Shown here piece by piece: positions 1 to 13,898 of a DNA stretch of 64,000 nt. A program made the position numbers and the translations under genes. The stretch spans positions 4,139,092 through 4,203,091 of the forward strand of contig JAQFVV010000020.1 in NCBI GenBank assembly GCA_028023455.1, written 5' to 3'. A model generated the notes under the pieces. The model was not told the DNA's origin and ran no database searches. It saw only the letters and a program-made list of their open reading frames with translations. Position 1 is the first letter of the stretch; every line of letters begins with the position of its first letter. The DNA is from Epiperipatus broadwayi (taxonomy: Eukaryota; Onychophora; Udeonychophora; Euonychophora; Peripatidae).

Positions 1-871
1 CTGCAAAAGCAATTGCTTTAGGAGCGGGATTTCTGTGTCGAAATGCGTTCAAATCAAAATACATTTTTCTCCAGAGTGATGGCAAATGAAAAGCATGTGA
101 CCATTTCACACAAACCTGAGAAGCCAAAGAGCGGTCGCTTTGAGTTAAATAAGAAAATATTTTTTCTAAAATTACATCTGGGAGAGCATTCCAATTCATA
201 CTTTTTTAAACATTTTGTTATTAGAAATAGTTTTTTTTTAATAAAATTTCATTGGTTGATATTTCTTTGTTTAGTAAAACAAAGAAAACAATAGTTAAAT
301 CTATTCTAGTTTTATTGCTACAACGTAGATTTATTACAACGTAAATAGAAATAAAATGTAATATTTTCGAAATAAAATTGGATCAAAACTTTAAGGGTAA
401 TACTTAGTCAAATTATTTCCTATTACAAGATGTATCTTAGAAAATAAAATAAAATATTGGGATGTCTATAAGCTTATATATAATAGTCAAGAAAAATTAC
501 CAATTCAATTAGAAATTTCTAATAAGTTATTTGTTAAAAAATCTAGACATTTGATTTTTGAACCCAAATATATAGATTTTATTTTAAAATATAGTCTTAC
601 CTCTTTACTCACTAATCATTTTTTAGTTTGGAAAAGTGGCTTTCAAAAAATTAATCCGCTGTGTAATTTATGTAAGTCTAATGATGAAACTTTACATATT
701 TTCTTTGATTGCCCATTTCTTCTTCATCTCCGGGAAAATATAATTGCAAATGTTCCTCCAAATAGTACTAATGTTTTGTCACTCTTAAATGCATTTAAAA
801 GTGGAATTTTTTCAATCATTAGAATGGCTATTTTTTTTTTTCAATACGGATAACAAGATGCACGTTTGTGT

Positions 872-1091
<220 letters not shown>

Positions 1092-1179
1092 GATGCACGC
1101 TTGTGTTTAATCAAACAAATCTTAGCCCTTGGAAAGTTTATTTGGAAATTATGAACAAAATTAAATCTAGAGACAGGTT

Positions 1180-2400
1180 ATTTATTGGCTCCAGGGAAAT
1201 TGTATGAAGAAACATGGTTACTTCATAATCTTACAGATGTTGATTAATTATTTTCATGTCTTTTCAGATTTATTTAATCAATGTATATACAAATTCAATG
1301 TTATCTTGTTATAAATAAATTACATTTTTTAATAAAAAAAATATAATAATTATAAGAAGAATTTGTTATAATCAAGTTCTATTTTTGTAAATAGTTTTAA
1401 CTTTATCACAGTGTACTGAGTAAATAATATATGATTATTTCTATTGAATCGAAAATATATTAGAGAGATTGATTGATAGAAAAAGAGATGAATAAATAAA
1501 AAAATGTGTGATGCTTTCTCAATCAACCGGAATTTTTTTTTGCTTTATTTAGTTAAAAATTTAAGAATCTTTAGCTCAAAACATACTACTCTATCATTTT
1601 TCTAAACTGCATAAGATATATGTGTGTGCGTGTGATGGACGTGAGTGGAAAGACCGGTAACAAAGGATCACAGATTAACTGATCTCTCCGGTCAAGAATA
1701 AAAATCACAAAGAATATGGCGTATTTCAAAGTTAAAATTTGTTGTAAGTTGAATTTTTATTAATGAATTTGCAGTATTGTAGCAATAGTTAAGCCGAAAA
1801 TGTACTTTAATTATCGGGAAGTAATCCGATTGTAGGCTATTGGAATCAATTATTAGCCAATGCGTGATAAAATAAACTTCTGTATTTTATATAAAATATA
1901 GTCTACCTAGCTAATTTGGTTTAATTATTTTTAAAGATTAAAAATTTTATTGTATTATTTAAACAAAATATTAAATGAAATAACTGATTGGCCTGCATAT
2001 TTTGACTTAGAATATTAGGCTCTGAAGCTCAAGATTCATGAATTGCGGCTCTTCTCGTTCATTTCTAGTGTTCAAATCTTATAAATTTCTGAAAAATAAA
2101 CCATTTGATTATTATTACTTTTAGTACTGAATAGCAAAAGCTTAAATGCATTGTTAGAATAATTGTTGTTGCTTTAGATTACTGCAGTTAAAAAAACACA
2201 CTTGGGACTAAGAAAATGACAAAAATTTCTAAAAAAAGAAAAAATATGTTATCGTCACTAATAATAAGGCAGAAAATAAATATTGTGTTTATATGTGGGA
2301 CTATTTCCATTATCTAATACGAGTATTGAATGTCTTTAGAAAAATTTAACTTTATTTAAATATTCCAAATACATTCAACTGTTAATAATAGCACACAAGT
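1180..2400. other. AT-rich intergenic DNA, nothing recognised
   Basis: No long ORF, tRNA or repeat was identified. A poly(T) stretch at 1533-1541 and a short TG tract near 1621-1632 are the only simple sequences. Confidence 0.5.
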
Positions 2401-4560
2401 TAGTACGTGCACAACGTTTCAAGAAGTATTATCCTTTCTTCTTCATGTGACGCTGGCCTGACCAGTGACAGTACTAGCATGGGAATTGAACCTGGATCCT
2501 TAGATTCTTTGAGTATTGAATTTTATTGTAATGTTCTAATCATCAGAGCCATCCTGCCAATGGCAACAGTCAGTAGAAATTTCATATACTTCTCTATGTT
2601 CTTCCTGATTTTTCAACTTTTTTTAAACAGCAAAGTTGATTAGTGGTTTCCATGCATTATGTATAGTCACCCTAGGTTGACTTGTGCGATTATCATTGTC
2701 ACGTGAGCAGCTTCTTTAAATTTTCTTCTTTGTACCTTTTCTTCTCTATCCAATATCTTTGTATTTTCCCAATTAAACATATGTTCATTAATACATACAT
2801 GGTCTCCTCCTTAAATACATGTTTTCTCTCTTCTAATCATCATTGTGTGTTCTTGCAATCACGTTTGAATGGGATGTCTGGTCTCATCAATCTTCCACAT
2901 TCACATGGTATTTCATAGATGCAGATTTATTCTTTTCAGCATTTTAAGTTTAGGCTTTATAGATATTAGAATTCCTCATAGTGTGGTATGGCTCTGGAAA
3001 GCTGTTCTGATGTTATACTGATTACAAATTTTTTTTAATTTGTCTGCTATTTTTTGTATGTATAGATACACTACAGTACCAATAATTGTTTTTTTCTTTT
3101 GTTGGTTCTTTTTGTTGCCTATTTATGGTTTTCTTCATAACAGCTGATGGATAATCATTTTTCATAAGAGTTTGTTTTATATGGATATTTTCTATTTTCA
3201 AATCACTGGTTTTTGAACAAACTTCTTTTGCTCTATTCCATAGTAATAATATAATTCCATGTTTTTGTGTTTCTGATGTGATTGGATCTATAGGCTAAGT
3301 ATTTTCATTTATCTGTGAGGTTTTGGTAAACTGTAGTTTTGATTTTGTCATGAGGGAGTTTTGTCACAAGAACACCTAAGAATGCCATTTTTTATTCTTG
3401 TTTTGATTCTTTGTGAATTTAATTGAAAGGGGTGTACTGTTGATGTGTTTACAAAAAGTTTGTCATAGTGCTTCACCATGTGGCCATACAACAAATGTAA
3501 CATCTACATAGTGAAGCCAAACTTTAGGTGGTTATGGAGTATTTTTTATGGCTGTGGTTTCAAGTTCTTCCAAGTAAATATTGCTAATCAGGGGTGGATA
3601 TGGTAAGCTCATAGCCATTCCTTGATTTTGTTGCAAGATCTGTATTATATTGAAAGTAGTTTTTATGCAGAATGTTAATAATTCCATTATATTATCAATA
3701 AGAAGAGTTCTTCTGGTTTGTAAGCTATTCTCATCATTTAATCTTTTCCTTATAATAGAAAATGCTTTTCCACACATACATTGGTGAATAAACTTTCCAC
3801 ATAGAAGGTTACCAGTAAGTCAGTTTATTCAATTTTCATGTTCTTGATTAATTCTACAAAGTGTCTAGAATTCCTAACAAAGGACTGGGTCTTATATGTC
3901 AAAGGACTTAGAACTTTAAGAAGAAATTTTGTCAAGGTGAATTTCTAAAACAATAGGTCTTAATGGACCATGATCCTTATGGATTTTAGATAGATCATAT
4001 AGATGAGGAATTTTTCTGAAATATGATGTTATTTTACTTTTTCTGAATCATTGAAGTACCTGCGATGCTTTCTAAGTAGTGCTTGTAATTTTGTTTCTGA
4101 ACTCGGTATTGGACATTTTGCCATATTTCTATATTGGCCTACTGTGAGGAATTCTTTATTTTGTTGTCATAACCAGTTGTATCCATTACAACTGTTGGAT
4201 TGTCTTTGTGAGCAGAGAGAATAATTATAGCACCATAGAATATATTTGACTTCAATTTTTTGTTGCTTGTCAAGTGTTATTTTTATTCTCCAGCATAATT
4301 CTGCTGCTTCTTCTAAAGGCAATTTATGAGTGACTTCCTCAGTGGCTGCCATTATATCTAATAAAGGGATATTAGATGGTGTTATGGCAAGGTTTAATCC
4401 TCTTTCAAGAACAGAAATTTTAGTATCTGTTTGATGTTTAGAACTGAAATTTTTAACAGATGAAGCGAATGCACAGATTGGTAAATTATGATTTTTGATA
4501 TGTACATGTAGATTAGCAAGTTTCTTCTTTTTTGGCATTCTTTTATTTTTCCATATAATG
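2400..4560 (-). mobile_element. Degenerate Penelope-like element (RT plus GIY-YIG endonuclease remnant)
   Basis: Read on the minus strand from 4560 downwards, broken frames follow the order of a Penelope-like polyprotein. An N-terminal segment (4538-4167) contains KNFSSKHQTDTKISVLERGL and PLLDIMAATEEV. Then comes a frame-shifted KDNPTVVMDTTGYDNKI, equivalent to the DKGN..VVMD motif that opens this RT type. RT core follows at 3777-3532 (NDENSLQTRRTLLIDNIMEL, then QGMAM.LPYPPLISNIYLEE as the motif-B-like segment). A cysteine-rich IPCECGRL near 2900 fits the GIY-YIG region. Many stops and frameshifts make it dead. Family assignment rests on this order of motifs; exact termini were not found. Confidence 0.82.
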
Positions 4561-4699
4561 TAGAATATGATTTTCTTACTGCTTGAGAAACTCTTGTGAA
4601 ACCTTCATCAGTAAGTTAATTTTTTAAAAAACATTCTACATTATTAATGGAATGCATTTTTACAGTTGTAGACTGAACCCATAAAAAAGACATAATGTG

Positions 4700-6875
4700 C
4701 AAACATACATATAAATACACACACACGCATGTAGTTTGTTTGATAAGCACCAAACTAAGATAATGTTGAAATAAAATAAATGATCCTTTCTAATGAAAAG
4801 GAAGAACTTAATCTTAGAAAGTTCTTATATATATATTGTAATCTTTTGATTGGTTATCCATGGTAAGAATGGCATATAAAACATAAACTGTAATTCCAAA
4901 ATTTGTAATTATAATCAAGATAATCTTAAATCTATAAAACTTGGATAATATAGCAATAAATGATTTAATACGTATAATTTTAAAAAGATAATTCTATAGA
5001 GATTAATAATTGTTATTATTTATAATCAGTTATATTAATATAAATTTTAATATTTAATATAAATTTTAATATTCTAGCTGTATAATTTAAAAGAATGATA
5101 AATCTTAATAAATATCGTTGTGTACAAGTTTGATTTTGAATTATTTGTCGCAGTGTTTCTTCATAAGTTAAAAATAGAATTGTATTTAACAAAAGAAAGA
5201 ACAATTATTTAACAAGATAATAATTTATCGTAATAATAAAATACATTTAATTCTATTCGAAAAAAAGATAAGCTTCTTGCACCTAAAGAAATCTACCTAT
5301 CCACATGGACTGGTTCTTAGTACAAGAAATTCAGGAAGTTATTAGTAAAAATGTAAATTTATACTAGATTTTTTTTGTTGTCTAAAGAAATTCAATTGTA
5401 ACACCTTATATAAAATAAAGTCTATATTCTTTTTTTTTAAAAAAAAAAGAATAGTTAATGAGATAATAAAGAATTTAAAATAATTTTATAAAATTCAAAA
5501 AATAAAAAATAAAAAAAATATATTTATTATAAAGTTTATATGTTAAATTAATTAATAGTATCACAGATTCAAAATACAATCTGAAATAAAACTTAGTAAT
5601 GAAGTTCTGATTTAAAAATCCATTTCATTTATTAAATATTTTTATATTTCAATATTATTTCAAACAGAAATACCAGAAACATTTTGTTAAAAAAAAAAAA
5701 ACTTGGACAATATGATGGGAGAGTCAACCAATCAGATTTTAGTAAATGACTTTCTAATGTCACATTTCCAGGTTTTTTTTAAAAAAGAGAAAACTATCAG
5801 ACGTTTTTTTTTTTTAAAAAAAAAAAAGAAATATAAAAATCAGATAATGGTGTTAAGTTTTTTTTTTCCGTGTTATAGAAGTTAAAATATTGAAGTCTTA
5901 ATTAAATAAACCAGAAAAAAAAAATTATATTTACAAAGCTATCTAAAGAGATGAAATATTTTTAAAAGATTCTTAAAACTATGGAGTGAATAAACCAATT
6001 TCTTCATTGTGGTCTAACTTCCAGCCTTGATAATCTACTTATAATCAAAATGCTAGATAGGATAAGTTTAATAAAGAAAAATGTTTTGAAATGAAAAAAA
6101 AAACTAAGGGAAAAGGGATTTTAATTCTACATTTATTAGTGATAAAGATTTTTTATTTTTATTTTTATAAGAAATACTAATTCTAATATTTGCATATGAG
6201 TGGGGGGGGGGGGAAGTAAATTAATAAAATTTATGTTTTCAACTTGCTATACAATGTATACTCAGGAATTATAATGTGAAAGAGTATGTGTGCGGGAGGC
6301 AATTTTTAAGACATATATATTCTGATCGTATTATAAAAAAACATATAGAATATCAATAATCGGAAAAATGAGTGAATGTGATGTAAGACCATATTAGAAT
6401 CTCCTTTATTAATTAAAATAAACATTATCTAGAATATCTGAATGATATTAATAAAATAGATTATTTGTTTTGGGACATGGTGGTAGATATATTATATAGG
6501 GGAATATTGCATGAAAATGGTATATTGTAGGAGGAGTCTAGAAATAGTTAGAGTATTAAATACTGCCTACACTGAAGTAGAATATGAGTCAAATTTTTGG
6601 GATAGACTATATAGAATAACGTCCTGAAGAATTGATGAAGGGTTAGATAAGTTAAATCTTTGTAATGCTCAGGTAATTTATAGGGAGAAATAAAAGGGTT
6701 TTCAATAAAGAAATGATTGTGTAAGTACTGCAAGTGCTTATTAGAGAAGCAAGGGTAGAATTGGGGTAAGTCCATTAACAAAATAATTACCTAACAAAAT
6801 AACACATCATAATTAATGAAATCCCTATCCCTCTATTAGGATAATAGCAATTAAGTCATTGGCTCATCTTTCTAA
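4700..6875. other. AT-rich intergenic DNA with homopolymer runs
   Basis: No gene was found. Simple sequence includes a T/A inverted run at 5429-5450, another at 5804-5827 (poly-T then poly-A, able to fold back) and an unusual G11 run at about 6202-6212 in otherwise very AT-rich DNA. Confidence 0.5.
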
Positions 6876-8700
6876 AGTTAGGGCAGCGGTCCCCAACCTT
6901 TTTGCACTTAAGAGCACATTTTATAATACCGGCCAGGTGGCGGGCACCATTTATTTTTTCAATGTAAATTTATAGTTGGATATTGTTAATGATAGATCCT
7001 TTTACACTGTAAAAAGTATAGTATGACCTACAGTTTGATTACAATATAATACAATAATTTATAAGAAATCTTAAAAATTAAATTTATTTGTATAAGATAA
7101 ATAATTTTTTATCGTGTTCGAATAGCGGCGGGTGTAAAATAGTCTGCGGGGCCATGGTTCCCACGAGCATAGGGTTGGGGACCCCTGAGTTAGGGTAAAT
7201 ATTAATCTATTGTGCATTAAAGGTAAAGATGAAATTTTGAAAGATTATATGGATTTTCTAGTTGAGTCTGGACAGAGTTGTCTGCAAGTAATTAAATCAT
7301 GTAGGAAACAAAAATCATAGATAGTGGAATATTTACTAAAATAAATAACTCTGAATAATATACTGAGATCTAATATTATAAAAGAAAATGAGTGTAAAAG
7401 ATAGAGTGAAGATATGAAATGATTATCATAACATAACAAAGAATTCTAATCATATGATTTTTTTGACATATTATAAATATTGTACTTATTTACACGTTTT
7501 ATCACATCAATAAAAACTTTGTAATATGATTAGAATGTAAAATTTCCAAACTCAATTTAAATGTAAATAAATATGAAGCGATCGAATAATTCATGAATGA
7601 TGTACATAGCAGACTAGTATAAAATCATAGACAATAATAAAGCAAATAACTAATAATTTTAAAAAAGAAATATAAACTCGGGAAAGGGTAATTGAATATC
7701 TGAAACACTAAGCTTATAAATAGTTTGATCTCTGTTGATTTTTTATTATTGTTAATGAAATATTTAACTTAGTACATATATGTTGTTATTGTTTATCATT
7801 CTTATTGTAAATAAAAGAACATATTAATTTAACTGTGTAATATTAGTTTCATTGTGTCCAAGAATCATTTCTATCACAAAGTCACATCAAGAAAACACAT
7901 TATCCACATAGAATGATACCTATTATATTTTAATGGCAGGCCTTATTTGAGAACTTCTGTTCAATACTGTAAAATGGAGAGCATATGATAAGATCAATGG
8001 TACACTGGAGAGTCACATTCTAATTCTATAACTTAAATTGAAATATATGTAAGATCATAAATTTAAAGTAGTATAATATTTAGTAGTGTCAATTACTAAT
8101 TGCATCTGAAAGTCTGTACCTCTGGGGGATTTACTGACAGTATGTTAATTCTAAGTAATTGAATAGAATATTTAAATAAGTTAGACTTGGTAGATAATAA
8201 TAGTATAATGAAGCTTGGTTTATACTAAACCAAGTGCTCTATAGTAATTGTTGTTGGCATTGGTATAATTTTCCTTAAATGGTTGGATCCCAGTAAAATC
8301 CCTCTTGTAATACAATCATTTCAGTATCAATTCTCATGGATAGATTGGATTAGAATGCAGAATGCTTAGAATTCCTGAGATTATAATAGGATAGTATTAA
8401 TTATGTGAAATTAATGTAATTTCATTAATATACATTAATTTAAAATTTTAAAAATGTACAATGGTAATTTAAGTTATCAGTTAAAGAAAATATTTTGGTA
8501 ATCATTGTTTGTTGTGGGGATTTTTCCAATGATCATAATAAGATGGTACTGGGAGAGTTAAAACCACTCTCTTGTAATCATCCCTATAGTCTATCCTATA
8601 AAGTTATGTGTGGAATGTTACAAGCCCTATAAAGAATAATACACCTTCTTGCAATGATATTGTCTGTTTAATATTGAGTTAGAATGGTATAGAGTAAATG
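6400..8700 (+). repeat. Segment A of a diverged duplicated pair (partner 16.9-19.4 kb)
   Basis: Short blocks occur in the same order in both segments: a 'ggtatatt...ttagagt' block (about 6520/17000), 'ctgaagaa(t/c)tgatg' (6625/17090), 'tgattatca' (7424/17560), 'agtaaaatccctctt' (8295/18900) and 'ttaaaaccactct' (8558/19213). Between the blocks the sequence has drifted strongly. It could be an old segmental duplication or two copies of a large unnamed repeat. The hAT MITE at 6884-7187 is present only here, so it inserted after the copies separated. Confidence 0.45.
6884..7187. mobile_element. Non-autonomous hAT-type MITE (304 bp)
   Basis: The terminal inverted repeats are CAGCGGTCCCCAACC (left) and the complement of CAGGGGTCCCCAACC (right), with one mismatch. 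The element is flanked by a perfect 8-bp target-site duplication, agttaggg (6876-6883 and 7188-7195). TIR type and 8-bp duplication together identify the hAT superfamily. The interior is short, AT-rich and non-coding, so an autonomous hAT elsewhere must have supplied transposase. Confidence 0.94.
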
Positions 8701-11700
8701 AGTAGGCAAATAAAGATGGCCAAAAGAAAAACAAAGAGATGGGTAGGTTACACTATATATTGTAATGGTAAAAATTGTCCCTCCACATAACAAAATCTAG
8801 AACACAGGCAAAATATACTAAAGCTGATCAAATCTGGATGCTGGGATCCAGAATCTGACCAACATTCAATCCTTTTACCTCTGCTCAAAGATTTAATACC
8901 CTATGGATGAAATTCCTCAATGTACACAGACATTCAATTTAACCTGTCTGGCAGTCACTCAGGGTGGAACAATAAGACTCATAAATTAACTAATTAAGCA
9001 CTGATTTGGTCAGATATACACACAAGACTAAGTGGTTAATTAAAATATCAATGATTGATTATGAAATTTAATAGAATAATCTACCTATAGATATAATGAT
9101 GTATGTGCAATTAAATCTAGAGTTGGATAAAATGAATTCATGGACAATAAAATATGAAAATGAGTTATGATTTTAAATATTATTAACTTAATAAAACAAT
9201 AACAAATAATAAATCAAAATATACAAAGTTATGTGATGGGAACATGAGATATTATGCTCATAGGCATTATCTAACTAATGAAATTAATGTTACATATCTT
9301 ATTATAAGTGTTTAATAAAGTGTAGTGTGGTATTGGAGTTTATGCCTATATTAATATGCCAAATTTCTAGCTCTCATGTAGTCTGCTAGATCATACAGAA
9401 CTTTATAGCCAAAGTTATATAACTAACTATAATAGCACTCCTTTGGCGTCTATCTATACAAAGTTAAATGAAGCATGTAATTAGACTCAGAGATACACAG
9501 GTTAGCATGTTAACCTAGATTAGGATATACACTAATTTCAGATAAGCATTTAATATAAAAGGAGAGAAACCTGATTTATTATAGGTTTACCTATATCCTC
9601 TATGGCACATATTAAAATATTGATTAAGCAAAAAGGTGCAAATGGGTCATTATTCATGGGCTTCAGCATCAAATGCTCGGTTTGCCCTAAAACCACTCAA
9701 CTTGCTACGAATAGGAACATTAGTAATTCCGGTAGTCGGATAAGCATTGTGAATAATCTAGGTCCTTGTGCCCTAGTTCTAAAAGTGTGCTTTAACCCAA
9801 ACTAAAGTGGATGAGAATGACCTCTGCCATCAACTCATCAATAATCATGCAGCAAGCAGATAATTGTACATTGCGTACTTTGTAAGGACACATCTGCAAC
9901 TTATACATATATATATAATGCAAATACATAAAATTATATTATCGTGCCTTAAAATTAGATAGCGTCTATTTGCATATCTATACAATCCAGTTCTCAAATT
10001 TAGTATTTCAAATATACTATTTAGGGACTAAATTAATTAGTAACCTAGCTTAATATTATCACCTGCATCTCAACATATATAAATCTAAGGAGGACAAAGC
10101 ATATTTGAAGGATAATTACAAATAAAACATTAAAATATGCTTTGAGAATATCTCTGTGGCTACTTCCTATGGTGCATGAGTTACATATATAAATAGTTAT
10201 AATTCATAATTAGAATTAAGCAAACTACAAGTTCAACTAGAGAATGACTGATTATTATAATATTAATACCCAAAAATTAATCAGTAAGATAGTAATATGA
10301 TCTCAAAACAGTGAGTGAGAAAGAAAATAATAATTCAGTTATTTAATATTTATCATAGCGAAGATTTGAAATTATCTTTGCAGATTGATGGTTTCGAGTC
10401 ATTTGGCATATTAAATACATATAATATTAAAATGATAAAATCATAGAATAAATTGAATAGGTTTAGAAATAGGCTTAAAGGAACGCAGAAAATTATACAT
10501 TTAATTTAAAATAGATTATTAGAGTTTTACATTTTAAAAGAGAATTCAAGTTTTACAATCAGGCAAGATTTAGCATTTAATGGTCTTCTTTGTAGTAGAT
10601 TTTAGTAAAGGTGTTTGAGAAAGGCAGATTTAATAAATAGCTAGCTTTTGAAAGAAAGAATTGAAAGTCACAGTTTATAAACAGAGCTCTGAGAGAAAAT
10701 TTACCATTCAGTTGTTTTCATTGCAGTTAATTCTGGAGCACTTGGGAGGATATTAAGTTGACACTTTTGATGATGATTTAAAATTAATAGAGATTTTCCA
10801 CGGGCTGCTGCGCTGGTGTATGGCATTAGGTTTTATCAGACCAAAGTTCTTCTCCATCCTCAGTCAAGGAGAGGGGTGAGTTATTGCCATTCAACTCGAC
10901 CACTTTGAAGATAAAATGGGAGTAGGTTCTGCTTACAACTCACTTATTATATATATGATCCAATACTTGGCAACAAAACTTTAAGTATTTATACTTTTCA
11001 AACTCTGGCCACCTGTTAATTTTTACGAGCTTGTACATAGCTGGAAAGTCCATTTATTTATTTTAGCAAAATATATTTAATAGTTACTACTAGTAAAAAA
11101 AACCCATTTATTTATTTTAAAAAAACATTTTTAATTATGACAACTAATTGAGATTTTGTTTTCCTGCGTTATTTTGTTATTAACATTTTATATTTACCAA
11201 ATCAAGTCCATGCTATTTTAGGATCAATGCATTAATAGGACCAATGCATGACCTACTTTAAGATCTGTTTACCAGTAACAAATAAAAGTTGTTTGATAAT
11301 TAATATAAACTAATTTTATAACCATACATGTAGAATAACAGGAAATATACATATGCGATTTCAATAATACAGCAATACAATTGGCTAAATAATTTAACTA
11401 AAATATTTCTTAAACGAGAAATATTTATAAAATGAATATACATATCTGTAGTATATACCAATAACATAACAATAATTTAAACTAAAATATTTCTTAAATT
11501 AGAAATTCTTATAAAATGGATACATATCTGTAATAAACATATACTATTAAATTACAGACTTATCATTCGCATATATATATATGTGATTCCGCACACATAG
11601 TAATTTAATGTTATTTAAATGGGTACTCTGAGAGGGTTTAAACCTGGCATATGGATAGATGTGTGTGTAAAATAAATGAAATGGGCAGATGGATGAAACT

Positions 11701-11760
11701 GACCATTTCAATATATACCAGTTATGACTTGTTTGTTGATATGTAGACATCATAATAACA
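8700..11760. other. Intergenic DNA of mixed composition, unassigned
   Basis: Parts of 8760-8960, 9590-9830 and 10780-10940 are less AT-rich than the surroundings and look like old unclassified repeats. None gives a recognisable protein. A (TA)n-like stretch is near 9905-9918. Confidence 0.4.
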
Positions 11761-11764
11761 GACA

Positions 11765-11985
11765 GTGATTTAGTCAAAGTGGTGATGATCTGAGGTCAAA
11801 TCAATATCTAAGCAAATGAGTGTTGGAAAGGAAGAATAGAATTTCAATATCTAAGCAACTGAGTGTTGGAAAGGGAGAATAGAATTTTACTATAAAAGAC
11901 AGTGATTTAGTCAAAGTGGTGATGACCTGAGGTCAAGTCAATATCTAAGCAACCGAGTGTTGAAAAGTAAGAATAGAATTTTACT
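11765..11985 (+). repeat. Short tandem duplication with a nested sub-repeat
   Basis: The block beginning 'gtgatttagtcaaagtgg' at about 11764 recurs near 11905 with few changes. A shorter piece ('caatatctaagcaa...gagtgttg...') is present three times (about 11801, 11843 and 11939). The order indicates two successive local duplications. Confidence 0.85.
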
Positions 11986-11999
11986 ATGTAAATTTATTA

Positions 12000-13030
12000 C
12001 ATATTCTTGTTATGTAATATCAACTATTTGCACAACAATGGGAATTTAGAGTGATACCAAAGGAAGTTGGAAATGTGAGCTTGCTAAACAATGGAAACGC
12101 TGTCGAGTATAAAATTAAGCCCAAAATATTTCCATTCTCTTTCACATTTTATAAAGTGTTATAACAACAGCAAAAAGCAAATAGCTTAATTTTGAACACT
12201 AATAAAATGGACAATGTGATCAAAGGTATTATCTTTTCTACATAGGATTTTAAAGCACGGAGAATTGAACTGATGATTATCAATGTTTGAAATGGTAACA
12301 ATCAATAAACTTTAGCAATATAATCAAAGGATTAAATTAATTCTATAGCGACAATTGAAGACAGAAAACTATGCAATCAAGAAAAAAAAGGAACATTATA
12401 TATATAACCAGCACATATGGATAGGCGATGAAATAAAACTTTCCTTCATGTAAATTCAAGAAAATTTAAATCTTTTTTTAATTAACAAACAATATGTATT
12501 GGCTAGATAAACTTGCCATAGGACCATGACTGTCTTAATTGCCAAAGAGTGTGATGCTGTGACTCATTTGTATAAATAATGTCTAGAAAAACGCCTAACC
12601 TGAAGTGTCTAAATGGATCTCCAAAGGAGAGTGATGTCTGAAATGGAAATGATCTTGTCTGAGTATTATGGGAGGAAATAATATTTTTTCTTTTGTTAAT
12701 CATTGACTTTGCATATAAGGAGTCTCTTAATGCATATTTACTAGATGCATGGTTGGTATAATGAATAATTTAGTTATTGAAATGGTAGAGATGCATATGG
12801 GGCACATATAAGCACATTTTTTGCTATGTAAATAGAATTTCAATTTTTATCTGTTTTAATAAAATTTAACATGTTTTAAATCAAATTGGTCTCTGGTTTA
12901 TCAAACTCATTCATACCTCACTCATTAATTTAATCGATTGAATATATACATGCACACATACATATAACCCATAACTCCACAATAAGAGTTGGATGCATCT
13001 TAGAGTCATCAAAACTGAGTTGCTACATAA
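12000..13030. other. AT-rich intergenic DNA, nothing recognised
   Basis: No convincing ORF, repeat match or RNA was found in this stretch. Confidence 0.45.
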
Positions 13031-13157
13031 AGTAAATTCACCCCTGAAGTATTCAATTTAAGACTCATAGTTTTGTAGTTAAGTAGAGATAAAACGTGAC
13101 TGCTGGAGGGTTGCATTAAATCTTAAGATCTAGATGCAGTGCTCTCAGATCCAGGGC

Positions 13158-13199
13158 TCCTCACTGATGAAGGCTAAAAGCCAGAAACTAGTCTGGGGA
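13158..13199 (+). ncRNA. Hammerhead-ribozyme-like motif, family A (best copy)
   Basis: Core CTGATGA (13164-13170) and GAAA (13184-13187) are both present. Helix I pairs TCCTCA (13158-13163) with TGGGGA (13194-13199), six pairs with one G-U. Helix II is GGC/GCC around a TAAAA loop. Helix III is only AC/GT around TA. Predicted cleavage follows C13193. Weak point: positions 10.1 and 11.1 are A and A rather than a pair, so activity cannot be assumed. Confidence 0.72.
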
Positions 13200-13846
13200 T
13201 ATTGGATGAATAGGCACTAGATGGGGATTTTATGCCCAAGTCTCCTTGCATCTATTGATTATTCTGGCTTGCACTGAGTGGCAATATGTATAGAGTTTTT
13301 CCTGTTTTAATAACAGCTATAATTAAGCATAAGAAATTGTGATCATGTGATGTTTATTGGCTTAAATCAATCCTGCCTAATAGGACAGTGGTGGCTATGG
13401 TTATTACAGAACCAAAGACACCAAAATGTATAGGTACTGACCTGAGTTTTATTGGATGAGTAGGCACTAGATGGCAATTTTATGCCCAAGTCTCCTGGCT
13501 TCCATTGATTATTCTGGCTTGCACTGAGTGGCAATATGTATAGAGTTTTGCCTGTTTTAATAACAGCTATAAGCAAGCATAAGAAATTGTGATCATGTGA
13601 TGTTTATTGGCTTAAAATCAATCCTGCCTAATAGGACAGTGGTGTCTATGGTTATTACAGAACCAAAGACACAAAAATGTATAGGTACTGACCTGAGTTT
13701 AGACCTATATGACTATATAAGCTGATGATCTTGGATTAAAAATATAGTGTTTTCAATTTATGACTCATAGTTTTGTAGTTAAGTAAAGATAAAAAATGGC
13801 TGCTGTGGGGGTGCATTAGATCCTAAGATCTAGGTGCAATGCTCTC

Positions 13847-13898
13847 AGATACAAGACTCCTCACTGACAAGACCACAAGCCAGAAACTAGTCTGGGGA
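13847..13898 (+). ncRNA. Decayed family A hammerhead-like motif
   Basis: Same architecture as the 13158 motif, but the core reads CTGACAA and helix II has lost pairing (GACCACAAGCC). Helix I and the GAAACTAGTC segment survive. Almost certainly inactive. Confidence 0.55.

Noticed and set aside
12262-12310. CTGATGA ... GAAA as another hammerhead
   Set aside because: Helices I and II do not pair; the two motifs are expected by chance in AT-rich DNA.
13715-13745. CTGATGA inside family A near 13720
   Set aside because: The family consensus there is CTAATGA and no partner helices exist.
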